This document shows positions 26,301-37,018 of a DNA stretch of 51,416 nt, piece by piece. This DNA is from Lachnospiraceae bacterium. GTDB lineage: Bacteria; Bacillota; Clostridia; Lachnospirales; Lachnospiraceae. The notes below the pieces were generated by a model. The model saw only the letters and a list, made by a program, of their open reading frames with translations. It searched no databases and was not told the DNA's origin. Both the position numbers and the translations under genes were made by a program. Each line of letters starts with the position of its first letter. The stretch's first letter is position 1. Where the stretch lies: the NCBI GenBank assembly GCA_024698705.1, contig JAILQX010000024.1, forward strand, positions 1-51,416, given 5' to 3'.

Positions 26301-27601
26301 TCTTCCGTTGTGAAATTCTTTATCTCTCCGTCCTTATTGAGTCTTACGATACCGTGGTTGCCGGTGTATGTTGCGATCCATAGGTTGTCCTGCTCATCAG
26401 CAGTTATGCAGCGTACTCTCGCTCCGCCGATAAACTCCGCAACTTCCTCGTTGTAGACATTGGAATATCTGTCGATCACCTGAAGACCATTATCCGTTCC
26501 GACGTACAGCTTGCCACTGTACTGACAGACGGCATTTGTCACCTCATCGTCAAATCCGGCTTTCTTTGTCAGATTGACGAAGTTGTTGGACACCACCTTC
26601 ATCACGCCCTGTGTGGATGATGCAAACCACATATTTCCCTGATAATCGCTCGTCATCATCTCGATGCCGCTGTTCATGGGGATGTTGAGCACGTGGAATA
26701 TGTCATTCTCTATATAACCCGCGGTCGTAGTGGATGAAACCCACACCCTGCCGCAATCGTAGCTGATCCAATGTATGTCTTCGATGGGCTCGACGGATAT
26801 CCTCTTCATGTTGTCGGCGCGGTCGCCGAAATTGCCGTAATATACCGCTCCCGTGTTTGTCGCAAGATATACCTTGCCGACGTTTTCCCTGTCAGGCAGT
26901 ATGCTTGTCACAACGCCTGTTCCGAGATCTGTGCTCTTGTATAACTCCTGTATCCTGTGATCTCTTATTGTAAATACGATACCGTTCCTGGTCTGACCGT
27001 ATATGGTGCCCGCTCCGTCGGATCCCAGCCGCAAGACCCTCTCATCATTGATCCTCTCATCGTTGATCACGTGAAGCTGCATCTCACTGTCCGCATAGCA
27101 TACCCCCGCCGTGGTCCCGATATAGACATCTCCGTTCAGATCCTCATCAAATATCCTGACCGATGATGAGGGCATCCCTTCCCGATACGTGAGATGCGTC
27201 CTGTTCTCGCCGTCGATCACGACAACGCCGTTGTCGTTGGTCGCAACCCATATCCTGCCTCTGCTGTCCTCAAACAGACCTCTGCCGCTTGTAAGACCGT
27301 CGGAGGTATCGAGCTTCTCAAATGTAGTTCCGTCATATCGGATGATACCGCTGTAGCCGCCTATCCAGACGTATCCGTCACTTGTCCCGATGACATAGTT
27401 GGCATCGGATGTGGGAAGTCCGTTCGTGGCATCATAGATCTCCGAAATATATGAAACGTTTGACAGCTGTCCCGTCGCGGCATATCCTCCGCCGGATGTT
27501 ACATCTTCAGACGCAGATATAGGTGTCGCCGTAAATAGCAATATTAAGATAAGTGCTGAAACGACCGTCGTATGCCTGATCGTTCTTTTGTATCTTCTCA
27601 T
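23399..27601 (-). CDS. Hybrid sensor histidine kinase with two-component propeller, receiver and HPt domains
   Basis: A 1400-residue membrane kinase. Signal peptide at 1-30, then about 620 residues of regulator-propeller repeats (recurring W-like blades such as [11 protein letters not shown] and [10 protein letters not shown]), a Y_Y_Y-type domain (about 690-745) and a membrane helix (756-780). The kinase core has H817 in SHEIRTP, an N-box near 937, DTGIGV and GTGLGLDIS. The receiver phosphoacceptor is D1122 (LLDHMMPG) and the HPt His is H1269 ([10 protein letters not shown]). This is a complete phosphorelay in one chain. Such propeller kinases sense extracellular ligands, often carbohydrates in gut bacteria. 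It lies in an operon with a receiver protein and two HD-GYP proteins, so output is likely cyclic-di-GMP related or protein-contact based. Confidence 0.92.
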   Translation of the reverse strand: MRRYKRTIRHTTVVSALILILLFTATPISASEDVTSGGGYAATGQLSNVSYISEIYDATNGLPTSDANYVIGTSDGYVWIGGYSGIIRYDGTTFEKLDTSDGLTSGRGLFEDSRGRIWVATNDNGVVVIDGENRTHLTYREGMPSSSVRIFDEDLNGDVYIGTTAGVCYADSEMQLHVINDERINDERVLRLGSDGAGTIYGQTRNGIVFTIRDHRIQELYKSTDLGTGVVTSILPDRENVGKVYLATNTGAVYYGNFGDRADNMKRISVEPIEDIHWISYDCGRVWVSSTTTAGYIENDIFHVLNIPMNSGIEMMTSDYQGNMWFASSTQGVMKVVSNNFVNLTKKAGFDDEVTNAVCQYSGKLYVGTDNGLQVIDRYSNVYNEEVAEFIGGARVRCITADEQDNLWIATYTGNHGIVRLNKDGEIKNFTTEDGLLSNEVRCIVRAKDGGVIAGTNGGLAVIKNDKVVRVCGEKEGISNTVFLTVAEGEDGEIYAGSDGDGIYVIKPDNSVERIGRDEGLTSDVVMRIKKDEETGIYWIVTSNSIEYMQDGIIKEVTTFPYNNNYDVYPDSHQNMWIVSSYGLYKVDEEAMIKDEVSEYRIYTIANGLVSTPTSNSYGMKSNDGYLYIPGRSGVCSVNIDNMQGDKAPIKSAVNSLYVGDSKILPDKNGVYMIPRTDDRIRINASVLDYTMMNPTVNVYLEGMEEDGIKTDKAHLTALEYTGLRYGNYNLHVKAYDKDGKELIDDVYQLKKQARFVELPIFWIIIVLLFAALGAFIVWRIVKGTVIQRQYDELSKAKEEADRANRAKTSFLANMSHEIRTPINTIMGMNEMALREDATGVPKPYFMSMMNYGLDIRNASESLLGLINDLLDMSKMESGKMHLVEQEYDTADMLRSVVSMIRGRSTQKELVFDVVIDEVLPKRMYGDSGKIKQIVLNLLTNAVKYTSVGGFSFNVSIEERRDDECSLKFSVKDTGIGVKPEDMEKLFTAYERLDEEKNSGIMGTGLGLDISRRFAELMGGSLSCESEYGKGSEFILRVNQRIVDRTPIGAFLEHDEVKNKGPYVPKFIAPDADILVVDDTPMNLEVIKGLLKPTRVFVTTASSGEECLEKIEDTNFNLVLLDHMMPGMDGIETVARIRDKYPELPVYALTANTAMDEAFYKSKGFNGYLTKPVDSAILEETIMNHLPEEIMEKPGAEDVAAEPKEIPANLSWIYEIKGLSAENGIQNSGGISNFIFALNLFLETIDSNAKVIKDAYESDNIRLYTIKVHALKSSARIIGAEELSRLAEKLEDAGNREDKAFIDEHTVKLLTEYEQFKDKLAGLHDADGTEKKPPVPEEELKEAYDALGDVIPQMDYDSVEMILDSLSQYSLPPEDDKKIKEIARMLKVFDWESMETLISE

Positions 27602-27633
27602 GCCTGCTCCTTTAAAAGCTTTAGATGATCGTA

Positions 27634-29772
27634 TTATATCTGATTGTATTTTCTCAAAACAACTTTTACTTCATCGAGGGATTCCATAAATACTTCAACA
27701 CACTTGGGATCGAACTGCGTTCCCTTTCCCTCTTCTATGATCGACAGGGCCTTTTCCAGCGGAAATGCGGGCTTATATACACGCGCCGATGTGAGCGCGT
27801 CAAATACATCCGCTACAGACATGATACGCGCGGAAAGCGGTATCACTTCGCCGTGAAGCCCCTCGGGATATCCCTTTCCGTCCCATCTCTCGTGATGGTA
27901 CGCTGCCATGTTTCTTGCTTCCTTCAGATAGTTGTCACCCTCCAGGGTCTCGATGACATGCTCAAGAATACGCCTGCCGGCAGTTGTATGTGTCTTCATG
28001 ATCTCATATTCTTCATCCGTGAGTTTTCCCGGCTTATTAAGTATCTCATCCGAGATATTGATCTTGCCCACGTCATGAAGCGGCGCCGAACGTACCACGT
28101 CCGACATGAACTTCTGGTTTATCTTCTCGTTGTAATATCCTTTTTTCTTCAATCCTTCAACTATGATCTTCACGTAAGCCGCGGTCTTCTGGATATGCGC
28201 TCCCGTATCGGAGTCCCTGTTTTCAACCATGTCCGCCATCGTAATGATCAGTCCGTCCTGCATCTTCATCGTGGAATCCGAAAGCCTCTGTATGCTCCGC
28301 AACTGTTCGGCCTGGCTCAGCGTAACCTGACAGAGCGAATTGTACAGGCTCTCGATCTCATCGCCGGTGTGTATGGATATACCGCGCAGTTCCTTTACGA
28401 TATCATCATAATTGCCCCGCATATTTTCATCCTTCGAATTGACGTCCGCGTTGCCTGTAAGACTCTTTATCGGGTAAATGATATTGTAGTCCGTGAGCCA
28501 TACGACCAGCGAACAGATCAGTACGAAGAAACCTGCAAATATGGAGATAAGTTCCACGATAAAGCCTCGCTTATACGTCGCGAGCTGCTGTATATCCACA
28601 TCCGCCCCCACGTAGCAAACGGTATTTCCTTCGGAATCATACACCGGCTGATATGCCGTGATCAGATGTCCGTATTTGTCATTGGTCACGACCGGATCGA
28701 TCTCTTTGCCTTCAAGAAGCTGCGGGATATAGTCCTTTAATCCCTCATCAAATGATATGACTGACGCGATCTCATCGGCAGGCGTGCTCTCCGTATCTAT
28801 ATCAAATACCACACGGCATCCGTTTTTCTCTATCTTGTAAACATACAGATATGCTATATCATCCATACTGAAGAGTATGTCCTTTAGCATATTGTGAGTT
28901 TCCGCATATCCTTCAGCCTTTCCGGCGCTTTTTAAATACTCGTCCACGCGGTCACCGTCAATAACATTGGCCGCGATCTTTGCCGCTCCGGCTGCAAGCT
29001 GTGTCTGCTCTTTTATCAGGGTTTTATTGTATACTCTCAGGCTGATCGCTCCGGCCACAATGGCAACCGTACCGAGTGACAGACTCCATATTATGAATAC
29101 CTTTGACCTTAAGGACATGATTCGGCTTGTTTTCTTTCTGCCCTTTTCCGTATCCGCATCACGAACTGAGCCGGGTGCCTGCATCCACATATTGAACCTG
29201 CAGTATTCATAAAAGCGCGGCGGCACGATGCGGAGCATCGCAGCTGTGAAAAATACCGTAAGTACCTTGTCGGGAAGATCCGTGATAAGACTTGCAAGTA
29301 CATGCGACGCTGCCGGTCCGAAATACCCGGTCGCATACAATATGCTGCTTAGTGATTCGCTGTCAAATTCCAGTCCGTCCATATACCACGGGATCAGCGA
29401 GCCTATGCCTCCGCCAATCAATGTAAATACAAGAATGGCTCCTATTATACCCGTAACCTTCTTAAACCATCCCCGCTTCGCAAAATTCGCGGCAAACACG
29501 GCTATGAGTACATTCAAAAATCCGTAATACAGCGATGACGGATCCTGGATGTTCTTTATGATATTCGTGACAAAACCCACGATTGCTCCGGGCAGATAGC
29601 CTCCCACGGCCGATACAGCGACTGTTCCGACAGTATCCAGATACAGCGGCAGACCAAGAGCCACTACGATCGAATTCAATATTAAATTGACTGCGATTCC
29701 CGCAATACAGACCAACAATGCAGAAACATTCTGCCCGGCTGCGGTATTACTCCTATCCTGTGATCTTTCCAC
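27634..29772 (-). CDS. Membrane-bound HD-GYP phosphodiesterase
   Basis: A 712-residue protein that starts with GTG, preceded by GGGAGG. The N-terminus has five or six membrane helices (about 15-190) with an ECF-substrate-subunit-like look, then a helix near 225, an extracellular sensor region (about 245-400) and another helix near 405-425. The C-terminal HD-GYP domain is intact: H in GAHIQKT, H566-D567 in HDVGK, KTH, the HHE of [14 protein letters not shown], and DVFDALTS. Intact domains of this type hydrolyse cyclic di-GMP. It is the first gene of the four-gene signalling operon, 32 bases before the hybrid kinase, and contrasts with the degenerate HD-GYP protein at the operon's end. Confidence 0.88.
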   Translation of the reverse strand: MERSQDRSNTAAGQNVSALLVCIAGIAVNLILNSIVVALGLPLYLDTVGTVAVSAVGGYLPGAIVGFVTNIIKNIQDPSSLYYGFLNVLIAVFAANFAKRGWFKKVTGIIGAILVFTLIGGGIGSLIPWYMDGLEFDSESLSSILYATGYFGPAASHVLASLITDLPDKVLTVFFTAAMLRIVPPRFYEYCRFNMWMQAPGSVRDADTEKGRKKTSRIMSLRSKVFIIWSLSLGTVAIVAGAISLRVYNKTLIKEQTQLAAGAAKIAANVIDGDRVDEYLKSAGKAEGYAETHNMLKDILFSMDDIAYLYVYKIEKNGCRVVFDIDTESTPADEIASVISFDEGLKDYIPQLLEGKEIDPVVTNDKYGHLITAYQPVYDSEGNTVCYVGADVDIQQLATYKRGFIVELISIFAGFFVLICSLVVWLTDYNIIYPIKSLTGNADVNSKDENMRGNYDDIVKELRGISIHTGDEIESLYNSLCQVTLSQAEQLRSIQRLSDSTMKMQDGLIITMADMVENRDSDTGAHIQKTAAYVKIIVEGLKKKGYYNEKINQKFMSDVVRSAPLHDVGKINISDEILNKPGKLTDEEYEIMKTHTTAGRRILEHVIETLEGDNYLKEARNMAAYHHERWDGKGYPEGLHGEVIPLSARIMSVADVFDALTSARVYKPAFPLEKALSIIEEGKGTQFDPKCVEVFMESLDEVKVVLRKYNQI

Positions 29773-29811
29773 TGCGTATTTCCTCCCGGATCAATACATT
29801 GCGATGTCTAT

Positions 29812-29817
29812 ATTATA
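29812..29817 (-). promoter_or_regulatory. -10 element for the signalling operon
   Basis: A perfect TATAAT on the minus strand, 40 bases before the GTG start. No good -35 at 17 bases was seen, so an activator may be needed. Confidence 0.5.
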
Positions 29818-29894
29818 CAACATTAACCCTTTTCTTTTCACGCTGTTTTTCCAAGGAATTGTATCGTCGGCCATTAAAAATGCACTCAGATTTC

Positions 29895-29926
29895 AAAAAG
29901 GGCTGTCACGCCATGTGCGACAGCCC
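29895..29926 (-). terminator. Intrinsic terminator after the chemotaxis receptor gene
   Basis: GGGCTGTC pairs with GACAGCCC around an 11-base loop and runs into five T residues on the minus strand, 20 bases past the stop codon. Confidence 0.85.
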
Positions 29927-29945
29927 CTGTATTGCATGTCATATC

Positions 29946-31961
29946 CTAAAGTATGTATTTGCCCAGATCTTCTTGGATGAAATCCGAATAATGATTCAGA
30001 TTCCGGGAAATATCATTGATACTCTTGGTTTCTGAAAGTATCTTGTTGCTCTCTTCAACGATCATATCACTGAGTACCAGGATCTCGCTTATGGCAGCTG
30101 CCTGCTCTTCGGTTGTAGCCGCATTTCCTGATGCCACATCATTTATCCTTATAATGCTGTTGGTGATCTCAATAATGCCGTCCGTAGCCTTGGTAATATC
30201 ATCGCAAATGATATCAAAGGAATTATTTGCACTGTCGACCCCCTGCATGCAGGCATCCATGTCAACCATACATGCATCGGCCTTCTTGTTGATATCTTCT
30301 ATATTCTGAGTGATCTCGTTGATAAGCTTTCTGATGCTCTCCGTAGCTTCTGATGACTGCTTTGCCAGTGTTCCTACTTCGGAAGCGACAACAGCGAAGC
30401 CCTTGCCCTGCTCACCTGCTCTGGCAGCTTCGATCGATGCATTAAGTGAAAGCAGATTGGTCTGCTCGGAAATCTCATTTATCGTTGCAGTTATGCCGGT
30501 GATCTCTTCAACGGATTTGGCTGTGGTACGGATTATATCCGTAAGTTCGCCCATCATGGTGTTGAGGGTCTTGACCTTTCTGGTCATGTCAGCCATCTCA
30601 TCCCTTCCGCTTGTTGAAGAATCCATAGTCTCAACGCACAGGTTCTTTACTTCTTCGGCATTCATGCTCAGCGTATTCGATGTCTGTGCAAGATCGGTAG
30701 CCGCCTTAGCTATCTCATCTATAGATTCGTTCATATTGGTAAGAGTATAATTGAGCTTTTCGATTGATTCACCCTGTGACTGGTTGGATGCGGAAAGCGT
30801 GCTGGTAATATTCATACACTCGCCTGCGCTTGAATGCATATCCTTTGAAATATTGGCTACGCCTAAGAGCATCTCTCTCATGCTCTCTATATATTCATTT
30901 ACTCTCTCACTTAATGTCGTTATCTCATTGTTGCCTTCGGGAACGATATTTACTGTAAAATCTCCCCTGCTTATATCATTTATCCTCTCGGTAACCTTGG
31001 TAACGGGATTGATGAACTTGTTGATTATATAGAACAACAATGCTGCAAGTAACAGCAACAGTGTCATGGCTACAACAAATGTAACAGCCGTCGTCTTTCC
31101 GACATTGTCGCTGATAAAGCTGTATGGTACGGCACTTACGACGATCCATGAAGTATCTTGGATATCCGTTGCGGTATACATCATCTTGCCTGCTTCTGTT
31201 TTGGTTATCACAACCTTATCCGCATCATCGGTGCTCACCGTTTTGAGGCTGCCGAACACTTCGTTGAGGCCCTTCATTATCGGATCCGCACTGGCATCAA
31301 CCTTCTCTCCCGTCACTCCGTCAACATTGCTTACAAGGATGTCCTTTGTCTGCTTGTTGATGATATAGAACTTGGCATCCGAAGAGCTTGATCTGAATGT
31401 CGTAAGTTTTTCTGTAACCTTATCAAAATTAATGTCACTGCTGAGTACAACACCGTCTCTTATCATGATCGAACATGCCAGACACGTCTTTCCCGTAGAT
31501 GCGTCCACATACGGCTCTGAAGAATATATTTCACCGTTCTTTTCGATCGCGCCTGTATACCATGCCCTGTCAGTAAACACAAATGTATCATCCGGTATCC
31601 ATCCGGAACCATCCAGGAACTTACCCGTATCTCCGTATGCCATGTATATATCCTGCGAATCCGGATCATCGGCTGTCAGCTGCAAAAGCATATTTAACGC
31701 ATCGTCATATGACATTTCCGGTGTATTCTGTATCACTCTTGCGGTCTGCGCCACCCTGTTCTCTATACTGCTCCACCAGTTATAAACCTCACTTGCGTAC
31801 GAAACGGATTCTCCGGCCAGAACGGCCTCCGTCAGCTCCGTGATCCTGGTCGTCTGCATCCTTACATTGATGATCGTTATTATCAATATGATAACCGCAA
31901 CAAATGCTATAACCTCAGTAAGCAATACTTTCTTTAATGACTGTCTCTTCTTCATGCCCAT
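29946..31961 (-). CDS. Methyl-accepting chemotaxis protein
   Basis: A 671-residue receptor with an N-terminal membrane helix (about 13-30), a periplasm-facing Cache-like sensor domain, a second helix near 287-310, a HAMP region and a long helical signalling domain. The highly conserved hairpin tip is present ([20 protein letters not shown], then [15 protein letters not shown]), which binds CheA/CheW. It shows the cell is motile or uses this type of array. Two starts are possible: ATG at 31961 is only 2 bases from GAAAGGGG, so ATG at 31955 (spacing 8) may be the true one. Its own terminator separates it from the signalling operon. Confidence 0.92.
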   Translation of the reverse strand: MGMKKRQSLKKVLLTEVIAFVAVIILIITIINVRMQTTRITELTEAVLAGESVSYASEVYNWWSSIENRVAQTARVIQNTPEMSYDDALNMLLQLTADDPDSQDIYMAYGDTGKFLDGSGWIPDDTFVFTDRAWYTGAIEKNGEIYSSEPYVDASTGKTCLACSIMIRDGVVLSSDINFDKVTEKLTTFRSSSSDAKFYIINKQTKDILVSNVDGVTGEKVDASADPIMKGLNEVFGSLKTVSTDDADKVVITKTEAGKMMYTATDIQDTSWIVVSAVPYSFISDNVGKTTAVTFVVAMTLLLLLAALLFYIINKFINPVTKVTERINDISRGDFTVNIVPEGNNEITTLSERVNEYIESMREMLLGVANISKDMHSSAGECMNITSTLSASNQSQGESIEKLNYTLTNMNESIDEIAKAATDLAQTSNTLSMNAEEVKNLCVETMDSSTSGRDEMADMTRKVKTLNTMMGELTDIIRTTAKSVEEITGITATINEISEQTNLLSLNASIEAARAGEQGKGFAVVASEVGTLAKQSSEATESIRKLINEITQNIEDINKKADACMVDMDACMQGVDSANNSFDIICDDITKATDGIIEITNSIIRINDVASGNAATTEEQAAAISEILVLSDMIVEESNKILSETKSINDISRNLNHYSDFIQEDLGKYIL

Positions 31962-31992
31962 ACCCCTTTCTTACTGTAACATTCTCTTTAAG

Positions 31993-32021
31993 AAAAAAAT
32001 GACGGGAATTTCTTCCCGTCA
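31993..32021 (-). terminator. Intrinsic terminator after the ABC exporter
   Basis: TGACGGGAA pairs perfectly with TTCCCGTCA around a 4-base loop, with seven T residues on the minus strand. It is 67 bases past the ABC gene stop and just upstream of the receptor gene. Confidence 0.9.
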
Positions 32022-32087
32022 GCAATACACAAAGCAAGTAAACTCTGTTCTCACCCCTGGTTAGCATTATACCACTTTTTTTATCGA

Positions 32088-33821
32088 TCATGCAACGTTG
32101 TAATAAGAATAAAAGTATCCTTTTTTAGCCATCAGTTCTTCGAAGGTAGCGCTCTCGCAAACACTGCCCTCTTTCATTGTAACGATCCTGTCAAAACGCT
32201 TCAGGACATTCCGATCCAGATCATGTGTCACTACAAGCTTCGTCACATTTTCAAGATCAAGGATAGAATTGAGTACCTGCGCGGAATTGACGTTATCGAG
32301 CGATGCCGTCGCTTCATCCACCAAAAGTACTTTACTCTTTCTTAAAAGCGCCCTTGCGATCGAGATACGCTGCTTTTCTCCGCCGGACAAAGCGTTTCCG
32401 TTCTCTCCGCAATTGTAGTCCATTCCCTTTTCATTGACCAGTTCCTCAAGCCCCGAAAGCTTTATTGCCCGTCTTATCTCATTTTCGGGAAATGATGCAA
32501 ACATCGTGATATTGTCACGGATCGATGCGTTAAACACAAATACATTCTGCTGGATCACGGATATCGTGTCGTAGATCCTATCCTTATCTATGGTATGAAG
32601 CTCGTCTTTATCATACATTATCCTTCCGTCATAATCGCTCATTCCGGCCTGGAGGAGCTGAAGGAGTGTGGACTTTCCGCATCCGGAAGCACCGACTATC
32701 GCATAGCTCTTGCCTGTTTCAAATGTGTAATTGAAATCATCCAGAACCTTCTTGCCGTTTTCATACTCATAATTGAGATCTCTTATCTCGATGCTGTGAT
32801 CCGCACGACAGGGATTTCCGCTTCCCGCTACAGAGGCCGATATTCTCAATGCTTCATCCATTTTCCTAACGAGCACGGATGCGGCTTTATGATTTGCGAT
32901 CCTTCCCGGAAGTCGTGAGATCGGGCCGACAACAAAGTTTAACAGGTTAAGGAACATCATCAGGATACCGGGTGTAAATCCCATGCCGTTTATTGAAAGT
33001 ATACCGCCGACCAGAAATACTCCGAACTGAGTGATCACACCTGCCGATACTCCAAGGATGACCAGAAGATTTCTTATGATATTTCTTTTGGCTTTGTCAT
33101 CCTCCAGTGCGGTCGTGTTTTCTCCTATCATTTTCACGATATCGCTCTCTGCTTTAAAACTCTTGATAACGGAGAAACCACCGAAAGCTTCCTGTATCAG
33201 TGCAACATAGCTCTGATTCTTCTCTGCGACCCTGCTCTCATATACAGATATTTTCCTGCCTGAAAATGCTGATACCATGACAGGCAACAGTGTAAATCCT
33301 ATCGCAACAAATGTGAGAAGCGGCGAGTAGATGAGCATGATGATCAGGGCTCCCGAGAATGAAAGGATATCGTAAATGATATCAAACTTTGCTCCCACAA
33401 GGTTTTCCTCTATGACATTGCAATCATTGGTGAGTCCCGAAATGTATGCAGAGGGTGATTCCTCCCTGAATGCTGCGATCCCCTTCTCCATGACATTATC
33501 TACAACGGTATTTTTGTACTGTGTCATTGCCTTCGCTACGAATCTGCTCCTGACCGCACCGTATCCGTATCCGCTGATCAGTATTCCGAGTATCACGGCC
33601 GTCATCTCTACCGCGACCGCAAGTATATCATGTAAATTTCCATCGTATGTGATGATATCGATCGCCTTCTGAAGTCCTATCGACACATACAGTGTAAGTA
33701 TCGCCATGGCTGTGTGAAATGCCAGCGCACCTGCAAACAGGCCGTGATTTTTCTTCCAAATAGTTTTGCTTAGGTATGTTTTGTTATTCTTTTTTTCTCT
33801 TGTTTTTATATTCTTTATCAT
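32088..33821 (-). CDS. ABC exporter, fused permease and ATPase
   Basis: A 577-residue half-transporter: six membrane helices in the first 300 residues, then a nucleotide-binding domain with Walker A GASGCGKST, signature LSGGEKQRIS, Walker B VLLVDEATASLD and the switch His in VVTHDL. It would act as a dimer to export a peptide, lipid or drug. GAGGT lies 6 bases before the ATG. The first 38 bases overlap the end of the XRE-TPR regulator gene, so expression of the two is coupled. No peptidase domain or precursor peptide gene is visible, so the substrate is unknown. Confidence 0.9.
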   Translation of the reverse strand: MIKNIKTREKKNNKTYLSKTIWKKNHGLFAGALAFHTAMAILTLYVSIGLQKAIDIITYDGNLHDILAVAVEMTAVILGILISGYGYGAVRSRFVAKAMTQYKNTVVDNVMEKGIAAFREESPSAYISGLTNDCNVIEENLVGAKFDIIYDILSFSGALIIMLIYSPLLTFVAIGFTLLPVMVSAFSGRKISVYESRVAEKNQSYVALIQEAFGGFSVIKSFKAESDIVKMIGENTTALEDDKAKRNIIRNLLVILGVSAGVITQFGVFLVGGILSINGMGFTPGILMMFLNLLNFVVGPISRLPGRIANHKAASVLVRKMDEALRISASVAGSGNPCRADHSIEIRDLNYEYENGKKVLDDFNYTFETGKSYAIVGASGCGKSTLLQLLQAGMSDYDGRIMYDKDELHTIDKDRIYDTISVIQQNVFVFNASIRDNITMFASFPENEIRRAIKLSGLEELVNEKGMDYNCGENGNALSGGEKQRISIARALLRKSKVLLVDEATASLDNVNSAQVLNSILDLENVTKLVVTHDLDRNVLKRFDRIVTMKEGSVCESATFEELMAKKGYFYSYYNVA

Positions 33822-34893
33822 TTTTTACCTCATCATAGAGCTTTCGGATCATAGTCCTGTCTTCTTCCTTCAGCTCCTTTTCTATCAGATCGTTCAGAGA
33901 ATCCATAGCACTTGCGGAAAGGAGATCGTAAGTCTGCCATCCTTCCATATCTTCGAGGAACAGCAGATTATCCAGTGTTAAGGACGGATCGGCATCATAA
34001 GTCTTTGCTTTCTTTACTGCTTCTGCGATCAGTTTTCTGCCCTCTTTTCTGTCGCCCTTCTTAACATAGGAAATGCCCTTGTACATATATGCCCTCGGGA
34101 TAAACTTATCCATGAACACATGTCCTTCACTCCTTCTGAGACTTTCCACAAGATCCATGAACTGATCACATGATCTTATGCACATCTCCGTATTTGTGTG
34201 ATAATAGATGTTCATATACAGCTGGAGCGCATTTACCATATTCTCGATCCCGGCAAGCATGACCCGTTTATTGTATTTCTCGGCATTGATCACATCCCCG
34301 AATCCCGACAGGAGCAGGTAAGCGATACTGAAATGATTCATGTACCCGATGTTGCTCTCCTTATACATGTCCAGAGCCTTTTCGTTTTCACCCATATATG
34401 TCAGGCAGTCTGCTATGACTCTTTTTACATTGATCTCATTGATCTCCGGGTTATCACTCGGAAAGAGATCGAGCGTGTGTCGAAAACCGTCATATGCCTT
34501 TTTGAGCACTTCTTTGTTTTCCTTGTTGTCAAACCAGTAAGTCAGATAGGTACATGCACTTTCGTATACTACGTTAATGTTATTGGGAAATCTTCTGATC
34601 GCTTTATCCGCCGCAGCTAACGCCTCCTCAAAATGTCTTGTATTTCTGTTTGTCCTTATGTTATCAAGTATGCCGTCGACACTGAGGCCCTTCATCCTGA
34701 ATCCTATCAGTACGTCTACAGATACATGAAAAATCTCCGCCATCTCCATGATGTAATCAAGTTCAGGTTCGGAAGCGCTCCTCTCCCATTTGGATATCGT
34801 TCCGAGTGTGATACCGAGTTTCTCCGCAAGTTCTTCCTGCGTAAATCCGTTTTCTTTTCTGTACTTTTTTATGTTGGCTGCAAGATCGTTCAT
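33784..34893 (-). CDS. XRE-family regulator with TPR-like C-terminal domain
   Basis: 369 residues. The N-terminal 65 residues are a Cro/C1-type helix-turn-helix (FTQEELAEKLGITLGTISKW, then YIMEMAEIFHVSVDVLIGF). The remaining 300 residues are helical repeats of TPR type, as in peptide-responsive regulators. AAGGAAA precedes the ATG. It overlaps the ABC exporter gene by 38 bases, a pairing typical of a regulator controlling its own exporter. A 9-bp inverted repeat lies over the likely transcription start (34955-34977), consistent with autoregulation. The inducing ligand is unknown. Confidence 0.88.
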   Translation of the reverse strand: MNDLAANIKKYRKENGFTQEELAEKLGITLGTISKWERSASEPELDYIMEMAEIFHVSVDVLIGFRMKGLSVDGILDNIRTNRNTRHFEEALAAADKAIRRFPNNINVVYESACTYLTYWFDNKENKEVLKKAYDGFRHTLDLFPSDNPEINEINVKRVIADCLTYMGENEKALDMYKESNIGYMNHFSIAYLLLSGFGDVINAEKYNKRVMLAGIENMVNALQLYMNIYYHTNTEMCIRSCDQFMDLVESLRRSEGHVFMDKFIPRAYMYKGISYVKKGDRKEGRKLIAEAVKKAKTYDADPSLTLDNLLFLEDMEGWQTYDLLSASAMDSLNDLIEKELKEEDRTMIRKLYDEVKNDKEYKNKRKKE

Positions 34894-34931
34894 ACTGTTT
34901 CCTTTCCGTGGCCGGCCGGGCCCCCAAAGAA

Positions 34932-34953
34932 CTCATCCGTTTCCTTGGATGAG
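34932..34953 (-). promoter_or_regulatory. Leader hairpin of the XRE-ABC operon
   Basis: CTCATCC pairs with GGATGAG around an 8-base loop, in the transcript leader between the operator-like repeat and the ATG. It is followed by a short T-rich run, then an unusually GC-rich stretch (about 34908-34925). Confidence 0.45.
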
Positions 34954-34954
34954 T

Positions 34955-34984
34955 TGATCATAATATGTTTATGATCATATTATA
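34955..34984 (-). promoter_or_regulatory. -10 element and overlapping operator-like palindrome of the XRE-ABC operon
   Basis: A perfect TATAAT (34979-34984, minus strand) is followed at once by TGATCATAA/TTATGATCA (34955-34977), a perfect 9-bp inverted repeat with a 5-base spacer. The start point would fall inside the repeat. No clear -35 was seen. Confidence 0.6.
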
Positions 34985-35044
34985 AGGCACAATTCGTACA
35001 ATTGGGATATTATTTTATATACGTTTCGTAGAATTTTGAAATTT

Positions 35045-35075
35045 AAAAAGGGAACAGTCCAAATGAACTGTTCCC
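35045..35075 (-). terminator. Intrinsic terminator after the DUF6688-like gene
   Basis: GGGAACAGT pairs perfectly with ACTGTTCCC around an 8-base loop, followed by five T residues on the minus strand, about 40 bases past the stop at 35117. Confidence 0.88.
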
Positions 35076-35116
35076 GAGATCTTGTATTTATCCGGTCATT
35101 ACTGCCTGATCTCAGC

Positions 35117-36430
35117 TCAGCGTGCGGCCTTCGGCTTCGACGGCATATACTGCGTTGCTATGCGGTTTTCGGGTGCCGTATCCGTAAGATACAGAACCGC
35201 AAGGAAAACTATCTCCAACGGCTTCATCACAAAATAAACGATATCTGCCGAAAGCTTTGTCCTTATATGCTTTGCTATCGGATAACCGTGTTTATCGTAG
35301 AAATCACGGATCACCCTGTGCATTTTGGGTGTCTTTTCCTCAAGTATCTGCTCGAAAGCATTTGCCACAAGGAGCTGTCTGTTTACCACGATCCTGTGCC
35401 CGTGGCGTTCTCCCATCCTTATCGGCTTTACTATTTTTTCATGTCCGCCTGCAGCAACCGTACATAAGTAGTGCTCATCAAACTGAACGTTTGGCGGCGC
35501 CTGCATCTTTGACAGATTCCACTGTGCGGTCTCCGTCCACGCCCTTATCACATGGTCCGGATACTGTCCGAAAAGAGAAAGTATGAGAAGTATCACTCCC
35601 ATGAGCGGGAGCATTGCTATCAATGCTATGACAGGCCATGATGAAGCTCTGCCCAGCATCCTGTTAAGCGCGGAAATTATGCCTTTGCCTGTATAATTTT
35701 CCCGACTGTGTTCTTCGTTCGCATTCCACTCATATATCTTTCTTATGATCAGTCTCGCTGCCATTGTGATACAGCAAAACGGCAGTTCCATCAGCGGTAT
35801 CATCATAACAAACGGAAGATCCGATGACGAATATACCAGCCCCTCAAAAGGCATGATCTTAAATATCTGTATGACAAATAAAACTATCTGCGTAGCGCCG
35901 ATATACATGGCCGCGATACACAGTACCGTGACAAGCGGCGGTGTCTCGGACATTTTCCTGTTAAGAAGTACGAGGTATCCTATCACACCGATAACAAGCA
36001 ATATGATGACCGTTGGCAATGCACCTGTCCATATGGGCTGGTGTACCTCACTGTTATGCAGCTGTTTATCCCACTGAGCATCCCATTGTATTCCGACTAC
36101 CGTTAACATCGATGCATAGAATACAGACAGCAGCATCCCGACGCTCACCGTGACAAGATCCGCTATCCCAAACAGTTTGGATTCATAGGTACCGGGGAGG
36201 GATCTTTCCGGATGTTTGATCGTATGTACAAATGCAATGATATTGAGTATAAACAGGAAAACCGGATACGTAAGGCACATCAGAACGATGCTGTAATACA
36301 GAGCATCCCTCGGATCAAACAGACTTGTTACGCACCCTAAGACAAGAGCCAGCAGAGCCGGCCCGAAAATAATAGTCAATATCACACGTTTCTTATTGTT
36401 TTTAAAGTATTCTATTATCTTATCTATCAT
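35117..36430 (-). CDS. Polytopic membrane protein, DUF6688-like
   Basis: 437 residues with about eight hydrophobic helices in the first 300 and a soluble segment before the last helix. The soluble part (YLCTVAAGGHEKIVKPIRMG, then GHRIVVNRQLLVANAFEQIL) resembles the DUF6688 family as I remember it, a group of membrane proteins with no known function. The ribosome binding site is weak. It follows the small anchored protein and metA on the same strand within about 60 bases, so it may be read through from them. Confidence is good that it is a gene, low on any role. Confidence 0.65.
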   Translation of the reverse strand: MIDKIIEYFKNNKKRVILTIIFGPALLALVLGCVTSLFDPRDALYYSIVLMCLTYPVFLFILNIIAFVHTIKHPERSLPGTYESKLFGIADLVTVSVGMLLSVFYASMLTVVGIQWDAQWDKQLHNSEVHQPIWTGALPTVIILLVIGVIGYLVLLNRKMSETPPLVTVLCIAAMYIGATQIVLFVIQIFKIMPFEGLVYSSSDLPFVMMIPLMELPFCCITMAARLIIRKIYEWNANEEHSRENYTGKGIISALNRMLGRASSWPVIALIAMLPLMGVILLILSLFGQYPDHVIRAWTETAQWNLSKMQAPPNVQFDEHYLCTVAAGGHEKIVKPIRMGERHGHRIVVNRQLLVANAFEQILEEKTPKMHRVIRDFYDKHGYPIAKHIRTKLSADIVYFVMKPLEIVFLAVLYLTDTAPENRIATQYMPSKPKAAR

Positions 36431-36491
36431 ATCTAAAACGTTGTTGATCTCCCGCTAAAAGTTGAGGGATCCGCTCTATGCAAAACTCAGG

Positions 36492-37004
36492 TCAGGTATT
36501 TTGAAGATCTGTTGCAAAACGCCAGGTCCCATCCGGATATTCCAGAAGATAAAAATATCTCCAATAGCTGTAGACACTGTATTTACTGTCTGCATCCTTC
36601 TCATCGATAAGAGGAAGATACCCCGGTTCCAGACTGTATGCTTTGACCTGATCACCGTTCAGGTCCCGGACCAGTCCCTCATCCACAAGATCATTCTTTA
36701 TCGAATAGTCAAATGCTTCCCTGCATCCGTCAGGCATCGCATCACACAGTTCGTCATAGCTACCGTATAAGTGTGATTCAACCATATATTCGGTATCGCG
36801 CCATCCTCTTTTACCGGTTCTTTCAAATATATCCGCTATGGCCGGCATAAGTGCGATATTGCTGTAGCGATCCCGCTGTTCGGCGGTTATTTCATTGTTC
36901 ACATCCCATTTTAACGAATTATTGATCTGGATCATGAACATGACGATGTACACCAGGATTAATGAGATGCAGACACCCAATATTATAAATGATTTCTTTT
37001 TCAT
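36492..37004 (-). CDS. Small membrane-anchored protein of unknown function
   Basis: 170 residues from the ATG at 37004. A TTG six codons upstream (37022) would overlap the metA stop and is an alternative; neither has a clear binding site. One N-terminal membrane helix (IILGVCISLILVYIVMFMI) is followed by about 140 soluble residues rich in acidic and aromatic side chains. No family is recognised. It directly follows metA. Confidence 0.55.
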   Translation of the reverse strand: MKKKSFIILGVCISLILVYIVMFMIQINNSLKWDVNNEITAEQRDRYSNIALMPAIADIFERTGKRGWRDTEYMVESHLYGSYDELCDAMPDGCREAFDYSIKNDLVDEGLVRDLNGDQVKAYSLEPGYLPLIDEKDADSKYSVYSYWRYFYLLEYPDGTWRFATDLQNT

Positions 37005-37018
37005 AATTATTCTGCGGC

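Noticed and set aside
27625-28740. A 371-codon plus-strand open frame.
   Set aside because: It lies fully antisense to the HD-GYP gene and has no protein-like motifs; it reflects codon bias of the real gene.
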